This document shows, in pieces, positions 35,692 through 46,713 of a DNA stretch of 64,000 nt (within the stretch, counting starts at the first letter, position 1; each line of letters starts with the position of its first letter). The notes under the pieces were generated by a model. It ran no database searches and was not told the origin of the DNA. It saw nothing but the letters and a program-made list of their open reading frames with translations. The position numbers and the translations under genes were made by a program. Origin of the DNA: an uncultured Granulicella sp. Lineage in GTDB: Bacteria; Acidobacteriota; Terriglobia; Terriglobales; Acidobacteriaceae. The stretch covers positions 30,272-94,271 of the forward strand of contig CAIZFH010000229.1 in the NCBI GenBank assembly GCA_903932155.1. The letters are read 5' to 3'.

Positions 35692-36033
35692 ATGTCAGGT
35701 AATACTATTCTGGTAACCGCATCCAGGAGTGAAGGAATGTCTGTTCCCGAGCCGGGGTTACGCCGCCAGGTGATGACTTATAGCGCGTCCATGATGCTGG
35801 TGCGGCACACGATGACTGCGGGCTGGGTAGGCACTCGCCATAGTCACCCGCACGAACAGATGGTGTACGTCGTACGTGGCCGCATCCGCTTTGAGCATCC
35901 TGGCGGGGTCTTCGACGTGGGGGCCGGAGACAGCTTTCTGGTTCCCGGCAACGTGGAGCACCAGGCGCGTGCGCTGGAGGACTCCGAGGTGCTGGATATC
36001 TTTACCCCCATGCGCGAGGATTACGCGGTGTAA
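35692..36033 (+). CDS. kdgF: KdgF-type cupin for unsaturated uronate metabolism
   Basis: Cupin of 113 residues. KdgF turns the 4,5-unsaturated galacturonate released by pectin lyases into the linear ketone that enters the KDG route. The metal-binding cupin motif is HSHPHEQMVYVVRG with a later NVEHQAR histidine, and the closing EVLDIFTPMREDY is typical of KdgF (EILDVFSPPRED type). AGGAGG five bases before ATG 35692 gives a strong start. It stands after the MFS gene and the DUF296 remnant. Downstream enzymes such as KduI, KduD, KdgK and KdgA are not in the window. Confidence 0.85.
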   Translation: MSGNTILVTASRSEGMSVPEPGLRRQVMTYSASMMLVRHTMTAGWVGTRHSHPHEQMVYVVRGRIRFEHPGGVFDVGAGDSFLVPGNVEHQARALEDSEVLDIFTPMREDYAV

Positions 36034-36060
36034 CCAGGGCGGATGTGCAGCAAAGAAAAT

Positions 36061-36101
36061 GCCCGGATGCTATCAGACCAACGGTCCAACAACATCCGGG
36101 C
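36061..36101. terminator. Bidirectional hairpin between kdgF and the TonB receptor gene
   Basis: GCCCGGATG (36061-36069) pairs perfectly with CATCCGGGC (36093-36101), and a second small stem GACC/GGTC sits within the loop. It lies between the stop codons of two convergent genes, so it can end transcription from both sides. There is no long T-run. Confidence 0.65.
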
Positions 36102-36119
36102 GAGGCAAAGTCAATCTGT

Positions 36120-39100
36120 TTAGAAGTTGATGTGCCCGGAGAACTGCCAGTCGCGCGGGTTGCCGCTTGCGCTGGTGACCTGGCCGAACGTGGACGGATA
36201 GGCGATTGTGCCCGCAGGAGGAATCGGCGTGACTGCGGTCGTTTGCCCCCAGCTTCCGTTGGGACCGCCGAAGGTCACCTTGTTCCAGACGTTGGTGCAA
36301 TCCGCCTGGAAGATAAACACCACTCTCTCCCCAATCGGGAAAGAGCGCTGGATCGAGGCATTGAAGTTTTCAGTCCCAGGATTCCTGAGGCCGAGCGGCG
36401 CACTACGAGGCACATTTCCGATCAGATACTGGTTGGTAATATAGGTATTGGTGGTCGTATTGATCGCTTGCGAAACGTTCTGTGGCTGCTTGAATGCGGC
36501 CGGATTCACGTAGTTGATCGCGGTGCAACCAGAGCCGATACCGATGTTGCAGGCTGTGAATCCAGTGGGTCCGCTGCCGTAGCTGCCGTTCTGGCGGGCA
36601 GATCCAGTAAACGCCGGGTTCAGGGACGCCTGGCACTGTCCCGCGTTCGGTGCGCCGTTTGCACAGTTACCGCTTTGACCCCAGGTAACTGTAACCGGGC
36701 TTCCGGAACTATAGGTATAGATGCCCGACAGTTGCCACCCTCCGATCAGCTCTCGCGATAGCAGCGATTTGCCGCCGAAGTGCCCGGGTGTACCGATGGG
36801 CAACTTGTAGACGAAGTACGAGTTGAGAATCTGGGGCAGGGAGACCGACGTCCACGAGCGATCGATACGGTTCTGGTGCCAGCTCTGCGCATGGCCGTCG
36901 ATGGCCGCGGCCGGGATGTCATAGCCGCTGCGGAATGTGCCGTCGTCTCCGATGTTCTTGGAGTAGGTATAGTTCACGTTGAAGGTGAGGCCGCGTGCTG
37001 CACGCTGGCTGAGTGTGAGCTGTAGCGCGTGATAGGAGAAGTTGTCGGTATACGCTCCGCCCAGACCATCCTGCAGGCTGCTGTACTGGGGAAACGCAGT
37101 CAGCATCTGGCCAATCGTAAGGGCGCCATTGGTTGGGGCCGCATTGGCCGCCGCGGTAAAGAACGCCGGGTTCGGCGCACCGGGCATGGCGGTATTGAGA
37201 ATCGCTATATTCGCCGAGGTTGCCGGAGCCGTCAGGAGCGAAACGGTGCCACCTGTGGAGTTCGTGCCGTTGACTGGACCGAGAGCGGCAAGGTAGATGG
37301 GATTCAATTGATTGTTCCAGTATCCACGCGCGTTCTGCGAGTTGCCATCGAAGGCGTGATGCGACTCGTCCCCGGCGTAGTTGACCTGCAGCGTCATGTC
37401 CTTGGTGATGGACCGCTCAAATCCAATGTTCCAGAAGGTGTACATCGGGGCGCGTCCAGCAAAGTACGGGTCCATGTACCCCATGGAGGAGGCATTCACC
37501 ACCGCATTGCTGGAGTTGAGATAGTTACCGGCATTTAGTATCTGGCTTGCAGCCCCAGGAGTAGGCGCAGCCGGATAGGCATAGCCGGGGCCGAAGAGCG
37601 ATGTGTTGGCGGTGGCTCCCAGATAGGTACTGTTACTGCTCAACCAGAAGGATGGACCAGCATTGACACCGGAGGTGGTGTCTGGATTCGATGCGGCGGT
37701 GGTATTGAATCCGAGGGCCTGGGCAGCGCCATTGGATCCGCCGTTGCCGCTGACGCGCCCGCCGCCCGTACCTCCGCCCTGCGAGTACACTATGGCGATG
37801 GCACCACGAAATACCGTTTTGTTGTCGAACGAATAGTTGATGCCAAGCCTGGGTCCCCAGTTCTTCCAATAGGTATTGATCGGGGTCTTGCAGCCGCAGC
37901 TTACCGCCGACCCGCCGTAGTTGCCGGCAAACTCCAGCGCTCCCGGCGTTCCGGTGGCCGTATTGGTGAGTGTCGGATTCAGATAGGTGAAGTGGTTGAA
38001 CTTCTCGTGCAGTGGCGGCAGGTAGTCGAAACGAAGACCGTAATCGATCACCAGCTTCGAGTTCACCTTAAAGCTGTCCTCTACAAAGGGAGCAACTGCC
38101 TTGATGCGGCTATAGATGGTGGCCACATTCTGCAGGGGAAGGGTAACCGGATCCACCGCGCCCAGCAGGAAGCTGGCATAGCCATAGCCCGTGGCCGAAA
38201 GATCGATATTGCTCGATCCAGCCGAGTAGTTGGCGGTTGGGGACTGATTGAAAGGCAGGGTGAGAACGCCGGTATAGGTGCCCGGATTGGCATTGTTCAG
38301 TCCCTGAAACTGATAGGTGATGCCGAAGGTGACGAGGTGCTTGTTTTTGAGCCACTGTACGTTGTCGACGAGAGAATAGTTATTTGGGATAGTGAGTTGC
38401 GTTGAATGCTGATTGCCATTGGGTCCCCATTGATTGGGGGCCGTGGCTGCGGCCTTGGAGGTGCCGAACGTCACGTCGGGAAACTCCGTGTTCGCTTGCC
38501 CGCCCGGCAGATTGGTGACACCAAATGCACCGATGGTCTGCGTAGTGCTGCCATAGCCATGCGAAGTATCGCTGGCACTGGTGATGGGCATGTAGAACCG
38601 CGTATAGCCCCACTTAAACTGATTGGTCATATGCGACGAGATGGTATAGGTGTCCTCAATATCGAACTGTTTGGGAACGATGGTTGCATAATCGCCAATC
38701 ACATAGGGAGGGGGAAGATACGGCGCGCTGAAGTTGTTGGCATACACAAATTGCCCCATCGCTCCAACCACGGAGACCCGATTCTTAGGACTGATGTCGA
38801 TGTCCACGCGAAAGTCGTAGAGGTGACTATCGCGTCCGCCGATGCCGGTGCTGAGGTAGTTATTAGAAATGGTCGCGGAGTTGTAATTGGCGGCCGTCGC
38901 ATTGTTGTAGTTGGGCATGAACGATTCCATCTTCTGCGTGATCGGCGAAATATCGCCGGCCGGGATCACGTTGTTGGTTGGTACACCGTTCTTCTGACCC
39001 TGGAAAGGCTGTCGCGTGCAGACGCTGCCCACGCAATTGTTGGTCGTCGGATCGAACAGAAATGCCGCATTGCCTGTGTTGCCGGTTATTCCGGTTCCAG

Positions 39101-40172
39101 GCGATCCTTTGAACTCCGTGAAGTCGCCATTCATCATCAAGGTGCTGGGAATGGTGGTGAGTGACGGATTCTGTCCAAAGCGAGAGTGGTACCGGTCGTA
39201 CGCGACGAAGAAGAAGACCTTGTGCGCCGTATGGGGAACAAATCCGCCAACCGAAACGGATATCTCACTGGGATGTTCGGGATTCTTGGGCGCGGGTACG
39301 TTTGCCCCAACGGAGTTCTTGACGGTTACTGCTTTTTGCGAGAAGGACCACGCTTCGAAAGCGGTATTGCGGAAGAAACCCGACGCCTGGCCGTGAAACT
39401 TCAATCCGCCCGACTTCATGGTGAAGTTCATGGAACCGGCACCCATGTACTCCGCCGGAGGAACGCTGGTGTTCACCTGAAACTGATCGACGGCTTCCGG
39501 GCTCATATTCAGCGCGACGGTGCGGTTGTCGCCCTGCTGGTTGATGGTCTCCGACGGCACTCCGTCCATGTAAAGATATCCGTTGTAGTTTGACGTGCCG
39601 CCAATGACGGGCGTGCGCGAACCACCCTGGGCGCCGGGAACCAGAGTGGCAAAGGCGGTTGGATCGCGCTGCTGCGTCGTCGATTGAAAGAGAGGCAGAT
39701 TGGAGTAAACCTGGTTCTCCATCACCGCGCCCAGGATTGCGCTATCGGTGTCCAGCACAGGCGGGGCGGTGGTTACGTCGACGGTCTCGGAAGTGGTGCC
39801 GACCGACAGGGACGGGTTGAAGCCCAGTTGAGCCAGTCCGACGACATCGAGATTCTGCTGCTTCAACGTCTTGAATCCCTGGGCCTCCACGGTCACCGTA
39901 TAGATGCCTGGCTGTAGGGGAGCAATGGTGTATAACCCGGCCGAAGACGTGGTTCGGCTGGTGGATACATTGGTAGCGGCGTTGGTCGCCGTGACCTTGG
40001 CATTGCCTACGACAGCACCCGTGCTGTCCGTCACCGTACCCGTGATGGTGCCTTCACCGGCGGTCTGCGCTTGCAAGGCGGCTGGATGCGCGCTGAGAAG
40101 CAGAACCAGCACAGCCAGGAGAGAGAGACGCACACGCGTGGCTTGGACGAGGCAAGTTATCAACTGCCGCAT
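36120..40172 (-). CDS. TonB-dependent receptor, Oar-like, with carboxypeptidase-regulatory N-domain
   Basis: Outer-membrane receptor of 1350 residues, the acidobacterial substitute for SusC. A Sec leader (LSLLAVLVLLLSAHPAALQAQ) is followed by a beta-sandwich carboxypeptidase-regulatory-like domain (GTITGTVTDSTGAVVGNAKV ... PGIYTVTVEAQGFK), a plug (NGYLYMDGVPSETINQQGD) and a long beta-barrel ending in SGHINF with a terminal aromatic, as outer-membrane proteins do. ATG 40172 has GGAGG about eight bases upstream; the frame beyond is not supported. Last of four minus-strand genes with CE15, GH106 and the LacI regulator. The ligand is probably a pectin-derived oligosaccharide. Confidence 0.93.
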   Translation of the reverse strand: MRQLITCLVQATRVRLSLLAVLVLLLSAHPAALQAQTAGEGTITGTVTDSTGAVVGNAKVTATNAATNVSTSRTTSSAGLYTIAPLQPGIYTVTVEAQGFKTLKQQNLDVVGLAQLGFNPSLSVGTTSETVDVTTAPPVLDTDSAILGAVMENQVYSNLPLFQSTTQQRDPTAFATLVPGAQGGSRTPVIGGTSNYNGYLYMDGVPSETINQQGDNRTVALNMSPEAVDQFQVNTSVPPAEYMGAGSMNFTMKSGGLKFHGQASGFFRNTAFEAWSFSQKAVTVKNSVGANVPAPKNPEHPSEISVSVGGFVPHTAHKVFFFVAYDRYHSRFGQNPSLTTIPSTLMMNGDFTEFKGSPGTGITGNTGNAAFLFDPTTNNCVGSVCTRQPFQGQKNGVPTNNVIPAGDISPITQKMESFMPNYNNATAANYNSATISNNYLSTGIGGRDSHLYDFRVDIDISPKNRVSVVGAMGQFVYANNFSAPYLPPPYVIGDYATIVPKQFDIEDTYTISSHMTNQFKWGYTRFYMPITSASDTSHGYGSTTQTIGAFGVTNLPGGQANTEFPDVTFGTSKAAATAPNQWGPNGNQHSTQLTIPNNYSLVDNVQWLKNKHLVTFGITYQFQGLNNANPGTYTGVLTLPFNQSPTANYSAGSSNIDLSATGYGYASFLLGAVDPVTLPLQNVATIYSRIKAVAPFVEDSFKVNSKLVIDYGLRFDYLPPLHEKFNHFTYLNPTLTNTATGTPGALEFAGNYGGSAVSCGCKTPINTYWKNWGPRLGINYSFDNKTVFRGAIAIVYSQGGGTGGGRVSGNGGSNGAAQALGFNTTAASNPDTTSGVNAGPSFWLSSNSTYLGATANTSLFGPGYAYPAAPTPGAASQILNAGNYLNSSNAVVNASSMGYMDPYFAGRAPMYTFWNIGFERSITKDMTLQVNYAGDESHHAFDGNSQNARGYWNNQLNPIYLAALGPVNGTNSTGGTVSLLTAPATSANIAILNTAMPGAPNPAFFTAAANAAPTNGALTIGQMLTAFPQYSSLQDGLGGAYTDNFSYHALQLTLSQRAARGLTFNVNYTYSKNIGDDGTFRSGYDIPAAAIDGHAQSWHQNRIDRSWTSVSLPQILNSYFVYKLPIGTPGHFGGKSLLSRELIGGWQLSGIYTYSSGSPVTVTWGQSGNCANGAPNAGQCQASLNPAFTGSARQNGSYGSGPTGFTACNIGIGSGCTAINYVNPAAFKQPQNVSQAINTTTNTYITNQYLIGNVPRSAPLGLRNPGTENFNASIQRSFPIGERVVFIFQADCTNVWNKVTFGGPNGSWGQTTAVTPIPPAGTIAYPSTFGQVTSASGNPRDWQFSGHINF

Positions 40173-40321
40173 GATGATACCTCCAACTGAATGTTGTGGA
40201 AGGGCAACGCAGAGGACCTGCGAGCGCCTGTTCCACGGGGGGCCCCGTGTTATTTTTTTGTGACTGTATTCTTGTAATCTCGTGAAGTTTGCCCTGTCAA
40301 GCAAAAAACGCATCGCTAACT

Positions 40322-40331
40322 TTATCGATAA
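40322..40331. promoter_or_regulatory. Palindrome TTATCGATAA upstream of the TonB receptor gene
   Basis: A perfect 10-base palindrome with the central CG that LacI-family operators favour, 150 bases before the receptor start and about 85 bases after the LacI gene. It could be the operator for the neighbouring regulator. The flanks are not symmetric, so confidence is low. Confidence 0.35.
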
Positions 40332-40416
40332 CTATTTCAATGTTTTCAATCGTATAGCTCCGCGAACCAGAGCGTGTAAAAGGGGGAGTATGCGGTGGAG
40401 GGGCAAAACGGTAAAG

Positions 40417-41457
40417 CTATTTGTTAGAAATGCGGCCATTCTTAGATCCGTTGCGCAGGGAAGACTCGCGAATCACCAGCGAAGGCTGTAGCACCACGCG
40501 CCGGCTGGTCTTGGCGGCCTTGTCCTTCAACACGCGCAACAGCATTTTGGCTGCACGCACGCCAATCTCGCTGCTGTGGTGGTCCATGCTGGAAAGAGGC
40601 GCCTTCAGGCTGCCGTCGTAGTGCAGGTTGTCGCAACCGATGAAGGCGATGTCCTCAGGAATGCGCAAGCCTGCCTGGAGTACTACATCGATCGCGGCGA
40701 TCGCCGTTGGATCGTTGTAGCAGAAGACACCATCGGGAGGCTTTCCGGCGAGCAGGTTGTGCATGGCGACGAAACTCTGCTGCCAGTCCAGTCCGTCCGC
40801 GGTCATATAGGGGCTCACAAGGTCGGGGTTTAGTCGCATACGGTGCTTCTCCAGGGCCTGCCTGTAGCCTTCGAAGCGGCCCACGCCGGTGGTGAACTCC
40901 AGGCCGCGAATATGCGCGATCCGCTTGCATCCCATGGCAATCAGGTGCTCGGTCGCCACCCGGCCCACAACGCGATCGTCCACGCCGACATAGTTGGTTC
41001 GGAAGCCGGGGAAGTAACGATCGATGAGAACGAACGGAATGCCCTGCTGCGCAAGTTGCTGGAATTTTGCTGGAGATGTGCTACAGGATGCAACGATCAA
41101 TCCATCCATGCGATGGCCCAGGAGTTGTTCGATCGCGGCATCTTCCATCCCGGGGTCCTCCATGGAGGAAGAGATCATGACGGCATAGCCGTCGTCCTTC
41201 ATGGTGGCAGAGAGTGCTTCCAGCACATAGGCAAAAAACGGATGCAACAACGTGGGCACAATGACTCCCACCTGGCGGCTTTCCCCGGTGACCAGGCTGC
41301 GCGCCGTCAGGTTCGGCCTGTAACTCAACTCCTCGGCTTTGGCCAGCACGCGCTTGCGCGTCTGGGGGCCAATGTCCGTGTGATCGCGCATCACCTTGGA
41401 GACCGTTACCACGGAGACACCCAACGCCTGCGCTATGTCTTTCATGGTGACTGCCAT
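40417..41457 (-). CDS. LacI-family transcriptional regulator
   Basis: Repressor of 346 residues. The N-terminal helix-turn-helix and hinge are clear: MKDIAQALGVSVVTVSKVMRDHTDIGPQTRKRVLAKAEELSYRPN-type pattern (positions 5-49, with hinge helix ARSLVTG). The periplasmic-binding-protein-like core follows (VGVIVPTLLHPFFAYVLEAL; DGLIVASCS; GVFCYNDPTAIAAIDVVLQAG). It should sense a sugar or uronate and bind a palindrome with a central CG. It lies between GH106 and the TonB receptor, so the natural targets are this receptor, the GH106/CE15 pair and perhaps the whole island. Confidence 0.93.
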   Translation of the reverse strand: MAVTMKDIAQALGVSVVTVSKVMRDHTDIGPQTRKRVLAKAEELSYRPNLTARSLVTGESRQVGVIVPTLLHPFFAYVLEALSATMKDDGYAVMISSSMEDPGMEDAAIEQLLGHRMDGLIVASCSTSPAKFQQLAQQGIPFVLIDRYFPGFRTNYVGVDDRVVGRVATEHLIAMGCKRIAHIRGLEFTTGVGRFEGYRQALEKHRMRLNPDLVSPYMTADGLDWQQSFVAMHNLLAGKPPDGVFCYNDPTAIAAIDVVLQAGLRIPEDIAFIGCDNLHYDGSLKAPLSSMDHHSSEIGVRAAKMLLRVLKDKAAKTSRRVVLQPSLVIRESSLRNGSKNGRISNK

Positions 41458-41664
41458 TGCGAATCCCCGAAATCAAGAAAGTATAAAGATCGCCAACTCG
41501 ACTCACACGGGAGTTGTCGAGCGCTTTATAGTAACACTGATGCTGGTATGGTCAAGTAGCAGCGACCTGCGCCTGGCTGGAGATTGACTCAGAAATGCAT
41601 TGAGTGCGTAGCGCAGTGGCACCTCTCTATTTTATCCGGATGGTTTGCGCAGTATGCTAAAACA

Positions 41665-44600
41665 CTAGGGATTTCGCACCGCAAACAAGGTTACGTTGCC
41701 CAGCAATCCCGACTCCGACGGCGTCTGCGGAGCGAAGCCGAAGGCGGTTGGAGGAGCAGGAGCGCCGGGGACTCCTGGTTGCGCGAGCACGCGTTTCTCC
41801 ACGGCCAGTAGGCGGTCGCCGATCTGCCGATTGGTCCACTCATTCGTCACTGCGATCTCGAGCTTGTTCGTGCCCGGTTTCAGAGCTGCGGTCACATCGA
41901 CGCGATACGGCGGGGCCCAGGTTATTCCTACGGACTTGCCGTTTACCTTCACCTCGGCGATGTCGCGCACCTTGCCCAGATCGATCCAGATGTGCTGCCC
42001 AGGCTTGAACCACGAAGCTGGCGCCTGTACGGTCTTGGTGTAGGTCGCGGTACCGGAGAAATATTTCATGCCGGCATCCGCGCTGTCTGTCCAAGAGGCG
42101 AGCTGAGGCATCTGCACGCTTGCCGGCGCACCCCAGTTCGGCGGAAACGTGAGTGTCCACGGGCCTCTGAACGCCGTCAGCTTCGTCTCGACAGGCGCAA
42201 TTGCTGTTCGCGAAGGCGCTGGCGCAGCATTACGAAAAATCACGAATACCGACTCGCGTTCTGCGAGATCGAGCGGCACAAAAGTGAAGCCGGACTGCGT
42301 CGCATACAACGCGGGCTGAATGCCCGGCTGGCGATTTCCGGTGCGTTGGTCGATGCGAGCGACGGTGGTATAACCAGTGACATTGCTGCTCTTGCCAGCG
42401 GTCATCGCGGCATCCATCGGCCGCCATATCTGTACATCTTTTCCACCGATGCGGAAGCGAACGTCGAGATGCACGGGCGCGTCGGCCTGGTTGGCGACGA
42501 AGTAGATCTCCGCGTCTGGCGTATGGCGATGCACCCAGGCCGGTGGATTGTCCAGCGATCCGCTCGACGCAAAGTCCGCTGGTGTTTTCAGGCGCGCGAG
42601 CACCTCGTTCAGTGTGATGCCCCAGTACGTCATGCCCTTGCCAAAGGCGTGCTGGTTGAGCGTGACGCCGTCCACGTCACCCCATAGATCGGTGGCAAGC
42701 GAATGGACTTCGGAGTCGGCGACCGGATAGTGCAGCAAGCTTGGGGAGGTTGTGGGACGCGGGCCGGCAATCGTGGCTCCCGCCGCAACAAGATCGTGCA
42801 GCTTGTGCAGGACATCCGGCGTCATCAGCGTGGTTGGCGGCAGCACCAACACGCGGTAGCTCATACCATCGGGCATCTCGGCACTGCCCGCAACGTGGAT
42901 GCGGCCGTCTGCCGCAACACTAATGTGGTGGAGCAGAATGTCAGTGTTGATGAGGTCATAGTCGTATCCCGCGGGCGGCGCGGGTTGCAGGCCGTCGCCC
43001 CAGAAAGGCATGGTGGATGGCGCGCCTTCGGGCAGCAGATAGGCGAGGTCGGCCACCGGACTTCCCTGCTGCAGCATGTACGAGACGCGCGCCACATAGG
43101 TCATGAACGGCTTGGCCAGTTCGGCCCAAGTAATGTTGCGATTGATGTGGGTGCCGACCATGATGTTGCCCGGCTTGGTGTCCAGCGGCTGCTCCGCCGA
43201 TGTATGGAACACCAGCCGATTGACGCCCTGGGTGAACCAGTAATCCGCAATCTTCTTCAATGTGTAGGGCGATTCATATCCTCCACCGGTGAACGATTCC
43301 GTGGCCACCAGCGGCTTGCCATAAACATGCGCGGCGGAGGCTGCTCCGCGCACATCCACGTAGTACATGGACTCGGGGTGCAGCGCACGCACCCAGAACT
43401 CAGCCATCGGTATATCGATATGGCTTTTGTTCAGCAGCGTATCTTCGGGAATCTCCAGCGCAACGCCGGAGGCCTCGGAGTATGCCTTCATGCCAAGCTT
43501 GTGCAGTTCGTTGTCCATGGTTCCGTAAAAGTCGCCGGCGTACAGATCGGCCAGGGTACGGCGGAAGTCCCACAGGAAGCGGTCGCTGACGTCCGCGTTC
43601 TGTACCACGCGCCCAGCCAGCACCGGCAGATATGGCGTGGGGTCGTAGCCGCGTCGCTGCTGGAACTCAGGGATCATCTGGTCGGTCCAGTTCTGCATCC
43701 CGGCCTCCCAACTGTCCATGGTCATGTACTGGACAGTGGAGCCGATCAGATTGCCGAGGTGCTGCTGCATCGGGTTCATGTATCCCGCGAAGTACTGCTG
43801 TACATACTTCGAGCTGAGCTTGTCCACCTCAAGCCCGCTTCCCGCCGGAACGGAGGGACGGTTCCGCGCGCCGGTCAGCGAGTAGCCCATGCGCAGAATT
43901 GTCCAGCGGCCCGCGGGCGCATTCCAGTGCAGCGTGCCGTCCTTGTCCATCTTGCTGGTGAGGTCGAGGATGTCACCGCGCGATATCTCTGCCGCGGAAG
44001 GCGCGTCCGGCGTGGGTACAACGTCATATACATCCATCAGACTGCCGAATGCTCCCTTGTCTTCCCAGCGATTGACGCGCGCATCCGAGTAGAAGATCGC
44101 CTCGCTGACGACATAGCTCGGAGGCCCAGCAGCGAAACCTCCGCGCGGCGGTGCCGCATCGTCTTCGCCGTGGATCACCTCCGCCGGCGACAGACCCCGG
44201 CGGTCGAACTCGATGCGCAAGAACTTTGCCGTGACTGCGGGGAAGGCGAAAGTGCGGATAGACGCGCCGTGATATCCCTGCGGCCCCGGAGTCGCCAGAA
44301 TCTCCCGCCACACTGCGCCGTCATCGCTCGCCAGAATCTTCCCGATCGGGATTAGTCCCCGCACTCCCAGCGACAGCGCGCGCGCAGTATACGGTTTCTC
44401 AAACTCGTACTGTAGCCACGCTGGCCCGCCTTCTTTCGCGGGGGAAATCGTCACCGATGTATTCAGGCTGTCATCCGTCAACGCCGCGCCATCAATCGGC
44501 CCGCCGCTCGTCGTCACCTTCGGATGCAGCATCGCCATCGGCATCTCTTCCGCCGGCGTGCGATACGCAATTACCGCGCTGTCGCGGTAGAAGGGCGGAT

Positions 44601-45174
44601 CGCTAGGTGTTCCACCTGCGGTCGAATCCCGCACCGATCCTTCCTTCGAAGGCGGTTCGGCCAGTTTGTTGGAGAACTGGATTGGCCCGGCCACATCGGT
44701 CTCGCTCCACACCAGCCGCTTCATCGCCATCTCCGGCGTTACCCACGGGCCGCCGGCCTCGCTCCAACCCGCGCAACTGAATATGGACATCTCCAGGTCA
44801 AGTTGTTTGGCGAGTTGAGCGGAGTGCAGCACCGCGTGGTACCACTCCTCGGTGCCGAAGTTGATCTTCGGTTCCACCACCTGGCCGTTGCCCTGCGCCA
44901 CATCGACTAGCTGGAAGCCGCCGATTCCGGCGCGCTGCATCCACTGCAGGTCCTTGGTGATGCCGCTCTCGGTGACGTTGCCGTTGGTCCAGTGCCACCA
45001 GGTGCGCGGCTTGGCGGAATCGGGCGGTGCCAGAAATCCCTGTGCCAGCGGGTCTTGCGACTGGGTAACCCTAGTGGCGGAGTCAGGAGCGCCCTGCGCA
45101 CGGCACATACTGCTAACGGCGAGCGCGGCCGCCGCAACAATGCATAACGAAATTATCTTGCGCGTATAAGTCAT
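41665..45174 (-). CDS. Secreted alpha-L-rhamnosidase, GH106
   Basis: Large exported enzyme of 1169 residues expected to remove alpha-L-rhamnose from rhamnogalacturonan. The leader is [24 protein letters not shown]. The GH106 signature [34 protein letters not shown] spans residues about 59-91; further marks are [17 protein letters not shown] and [13 protein letters not shown], which carries likely calcium or catalytic acids. The C-terminal galactose-binding-like sandwich ([28 protein letters not shown]) matches the end of the other GH106-like gene at 49.4 kb. It follows CE15 by 69 bases in the same direction. Confidence 0.9.
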   Translation of the reverse strand: MTYTRKIISLCIVAAAALAVSSMCRAQGAPDSATRVTQSQDPLAQGFLAPPDSAKPRTWWHWTNGNVTESGITKDLQWMQRAGIGGFQLVDVAQGNGQVVEPKINFGTEEWYHAVLHSAQLAKQLDLEMSIFSCAGWSEAGGPWVTPEMAMKRLVWSETDVAGPIQFSNKLAEPPSKEGSVRDSTAGGTPSDPPFYRDSAVIAYRTPAEEMPMAMLHPKVTTSGGPIDGAALTDDSLNTSVTISPAKEGGPAWLQYEFEKPYTARALSLGVRGLIPIGKILASDDGAVWREILATPGPQGYHGASIRTFAFPAVTAKFLRIEFDRRGLSPAEVIHGEDDAAPPRGGFAAGPPSYVVSEAIFYSDARVNRWEDKGAFGSLMDVYDVVPTPDAPSAAEISRGDILDLTSKMDKDGTLHWNAPAGRWTILRMGYSLTGARNRPSVPAGSGLEVDKLSSKYVQQYFAGYMNPMQQHLGNLIGSTVQYMTMDSWEAGMQNWTDQMIPEFQQRRGYDPTPYLPVLAGRVVQNADVSDRFLWDFRRTLADLYAGDFYGTMDNELHKLGMKAYSEASGVALEIPEDTLLNKSHIDIPMAEFWVRALHPESMYYVDVRGAASAAHVYGKPLVATESFTGGGYESPYTLKKIADYWFTQGVNRLVFHTSAEQPLDTKPGNIMVGTHINRNITWAELAKPFMTYVARVSYMLQQGSPVADLAYLLPEGAPSTMPFWGDGLQPAPPAGYDYDLINTDILLHHISVAADGRIHVAGSAEMPDGMSYRVLVLPPTTLMTPDVLHKLHDLVAAGATIAGPRPTTSPSLLHYPVADSEVHSLATDLWGDVDGVTLNQHAFGKGMTYWGITLNEVLARLKTPADFASSGSLDNPPAWVHRHTPDAEIYFVANQADAPVHLDVRFRIGGKDVQIWRPMDAAMTAGKSSNVTGYTTVARIDQRTGNRQPGIQPALYATQSGFTFVPLDLAERESVFVIFRNAAPAPSRTAIAPVETKLTAFRGPWTLTFPPNWGAPASVQMPQLASWTDSADAGMKYFSGTATYTKTVQAPASWFKPGQHIWIDLGKVRDIAEVKVNGKSVGITWAPPYRVDVTAALKPGTNKLEIAVTNEWTNRQIGDRLLAVEKRVLAQPGVPGAPAPPTAFGFAPQTPSESGLLGNVTLFAVRNP

Positions 45175-45243
45175 AAGTCCCTCTCAGGCGTTCTCGCAGT
45201 AACTATTCGAGTTGCCCTGTCACAGCCATGCAAAGTGCGCGGT

Positions 45244-46611
45244 CTACTGCTCCGGGCGAAGATGCGTCGTCAGAAACTGGATATAGATGTCCCAGTCTGT
45301 GGGCACCATGCCGTGGCCGCCCTCGTGCATGTAGTAGTTGAGGCCGTTTGTGAAGATGGGCGTCTTGGCGGCGGGCCACACATCCGTGCCCAGGTCCTGT
45401 TTGCCCAGCAACTTGTATACCGGCCCGGCAGCGACTGCGGAGAGGAACTCGCCCTTGGGATCGGACCAGGTATCGCTGCTGCCGGTCTGCAGCAACAGCG
45501 GGCGTGGAGCAATCAGCGCCACCAGCAGATTTGCGTCCATCGGCGCTATATCGGGAAAGCCGCCGTACTTGGCGTAGTTGGCCGCGAACTGGTACGGGTA
45601 GCGCGAAGGTGCCATCAGGTGCGCAATGGTCTCGCCATAGTCTCGGTGGCTGAGCGCTGCGCCTCCCTCCCCGGAGCAGCTTGCAATCACCGCCGCGAAG
45701 CGCTGGTCGTGCGCGCCGGCCCACATCACGGTCTTGCCCAGGCGCGAGACGCCATGAATCGCGACGCGCTTTGCATCGATGTTCTTGTCCGTCTCAAAGT
45801 AGTCCTCGACACGGCTGAGGCCCCAGGCCCATGCTGAGATCGATCCCCAGGACTCGGGCGCGCGATCATCCTCGCCGGTCTGCCCGGATTTCATGAACTG
45901 TGCGCGAATGCCATAGGGAAATCCCGTCGGCGTGTCGGGATCGATATTGCCATAGTCGAAGGTGGCAATGCCGATTCCCGCGTCCATGAATTTCTCCACC
46001 GGAATCCGTCCAATGCTGAAGATCGCGCTCACAGCGGGCGGCATCACCTTGGTATAGGTCTTCAGGTCCCACACCATCTGGGGTGTAATACCGGGGTCGT
46101 TCACAGCACTTTGCATGGGACCGAAGCTGATGTTCAGGAGGATGGGCACCGGCTTCTTTGCCGCCGCTGGCAGATAGACCACCAGGTGAATCTCCGGCCA
46201 GCTCGTATTCTTCGACAGATGGATCGTCACCTGCTTGCGAATGGCCTTACCGTTGAATGCAGGCGTTCCCTTGTCAACGGCATCGAAGCTCTCGCCGGCG
46301 GGCCGGCCCGGCGCTACGCCATACTGTTGCGTCTCGAAGAGCTGGACGATCTGCGGACGCCGCTGTTCGTTCCACGTCTTCGCGTCGCGCACCGCTTTGC
46401 CATTATTCATCTTCAGAGGATCGGGCAGCGTGTAGGTGCCCACCTTCGATTCATCGTAGTTCACCGGAATCCCTGCGATCACGGCTGCGGCAGGCTTGGC
46501 AGCTGGGGGTGCCGTAGGTGTTGCAGGCGGCGCTTGCGCGAACAGGGCCAGCACTGAACAAATAGCCAGACACGTGGCCTGGCACACAGTCGATGCATTC
46601 TTGATTGACAT
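45244..46611 (-). CDS. CE15 glucuronoyl esterase-like carbohydrate esterase
   Basis: Serine esterase of 455 residues that in known members cleaves esters of 4-O-methyl-glucuronate. After a leader (CLAICSVLALFAQ) and a Pro/Ala linker comes an alpha/beta-hydrolase with nucleophile Ser289 in HGVSRLGKTVMW (canonical G-x-S-R-x-G-K), acid Glu315 in CSGEGGAALSHRDYGE and His433 in MHEGGHGMVPTDWDIY. All three match bacterial CE15. A CE15 in a rhamnogalacturonan cluster is less common than in xylan clusters and hints at ester removal from uronic acid side groups. First gene of the CE15-GH106 pair; divergent from GH35. Confidence 0.9.
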   Translation of the reverse strand: MSIKNASTVCQATCLAICSVLALFAQAPPATPTAPPAAKPAAAVIAGIPVNYDESKVGTYTLPDPLKMNNGKAVRDAKTWNEQRRPQIVQLFETQQYGVAPGRPAGESFDAVDKGTPAFNGKAIRKQVTIHLSKNTSWPEIHLVVYLPAAAKKPVPILLNISFGPMQSAVNDPGITPQMVWDLKTYTKVMPPAVSAIFSIGRIPVEKFMDAGIGIATFDYGNIDPDTPTGFPYGIRAQFMKSGQTGEDDRAPESWGSISAWAWGLSRVEDYFETDKNIDAKRVAIHGVSRLGKTVMWAGAHDQRFAAVIASCSGEGGAALSHRDYGETIAHLMAPSRYPYQFAANYAKYGGFPDIAPMDANLLVALIAPRPLLLQTGSSDTWSDPKGEFLSAVAAGPVYKLLGKQDLGTDVWPAAKTPIFTNGLNYYMHEGGHGMVPTDWDIYIQFLTTHLRPEQ

Positions 46612-46641
46612 AATAAAGTGCTCCTGAGGAGCAGAAGGCTG

Positions 46642-46667
46642 AATCTGTTTCAGTAAAGAAACAGATT
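46642..46667. promoter_or_regulatory. Perfect 10+10 inverted repeat in the CE15/GH35 divergent promoter
   Basis: AATCTGTTTC and GAAACAGATT are exact reverse complements separated by six bases. The site lies 31 bases before the CE15 start and 107 before GH35, well placed as an operator for both genes or as a leader hairpin. Confidence 0.5.
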
Positions 46668-46695
46668 GCCAACAAACCCTAGATTTGCGTGGCGA

Positions 46696-46713
46696 ACATT
46701 GTCAAGACAATGT
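46696..46713. promoter_or_regulatory. Second perfect inverted repeat in the same divergent promoter
   Basis: ACATTGTC and GACAATGT flank AA, an 18-base dyad of the size bound by LacI- or GntR-type regulators. It lies 61 bases upstream of GH35. Two different perfect dyads within 72 bases suggest dual control. Confidence 0.5.
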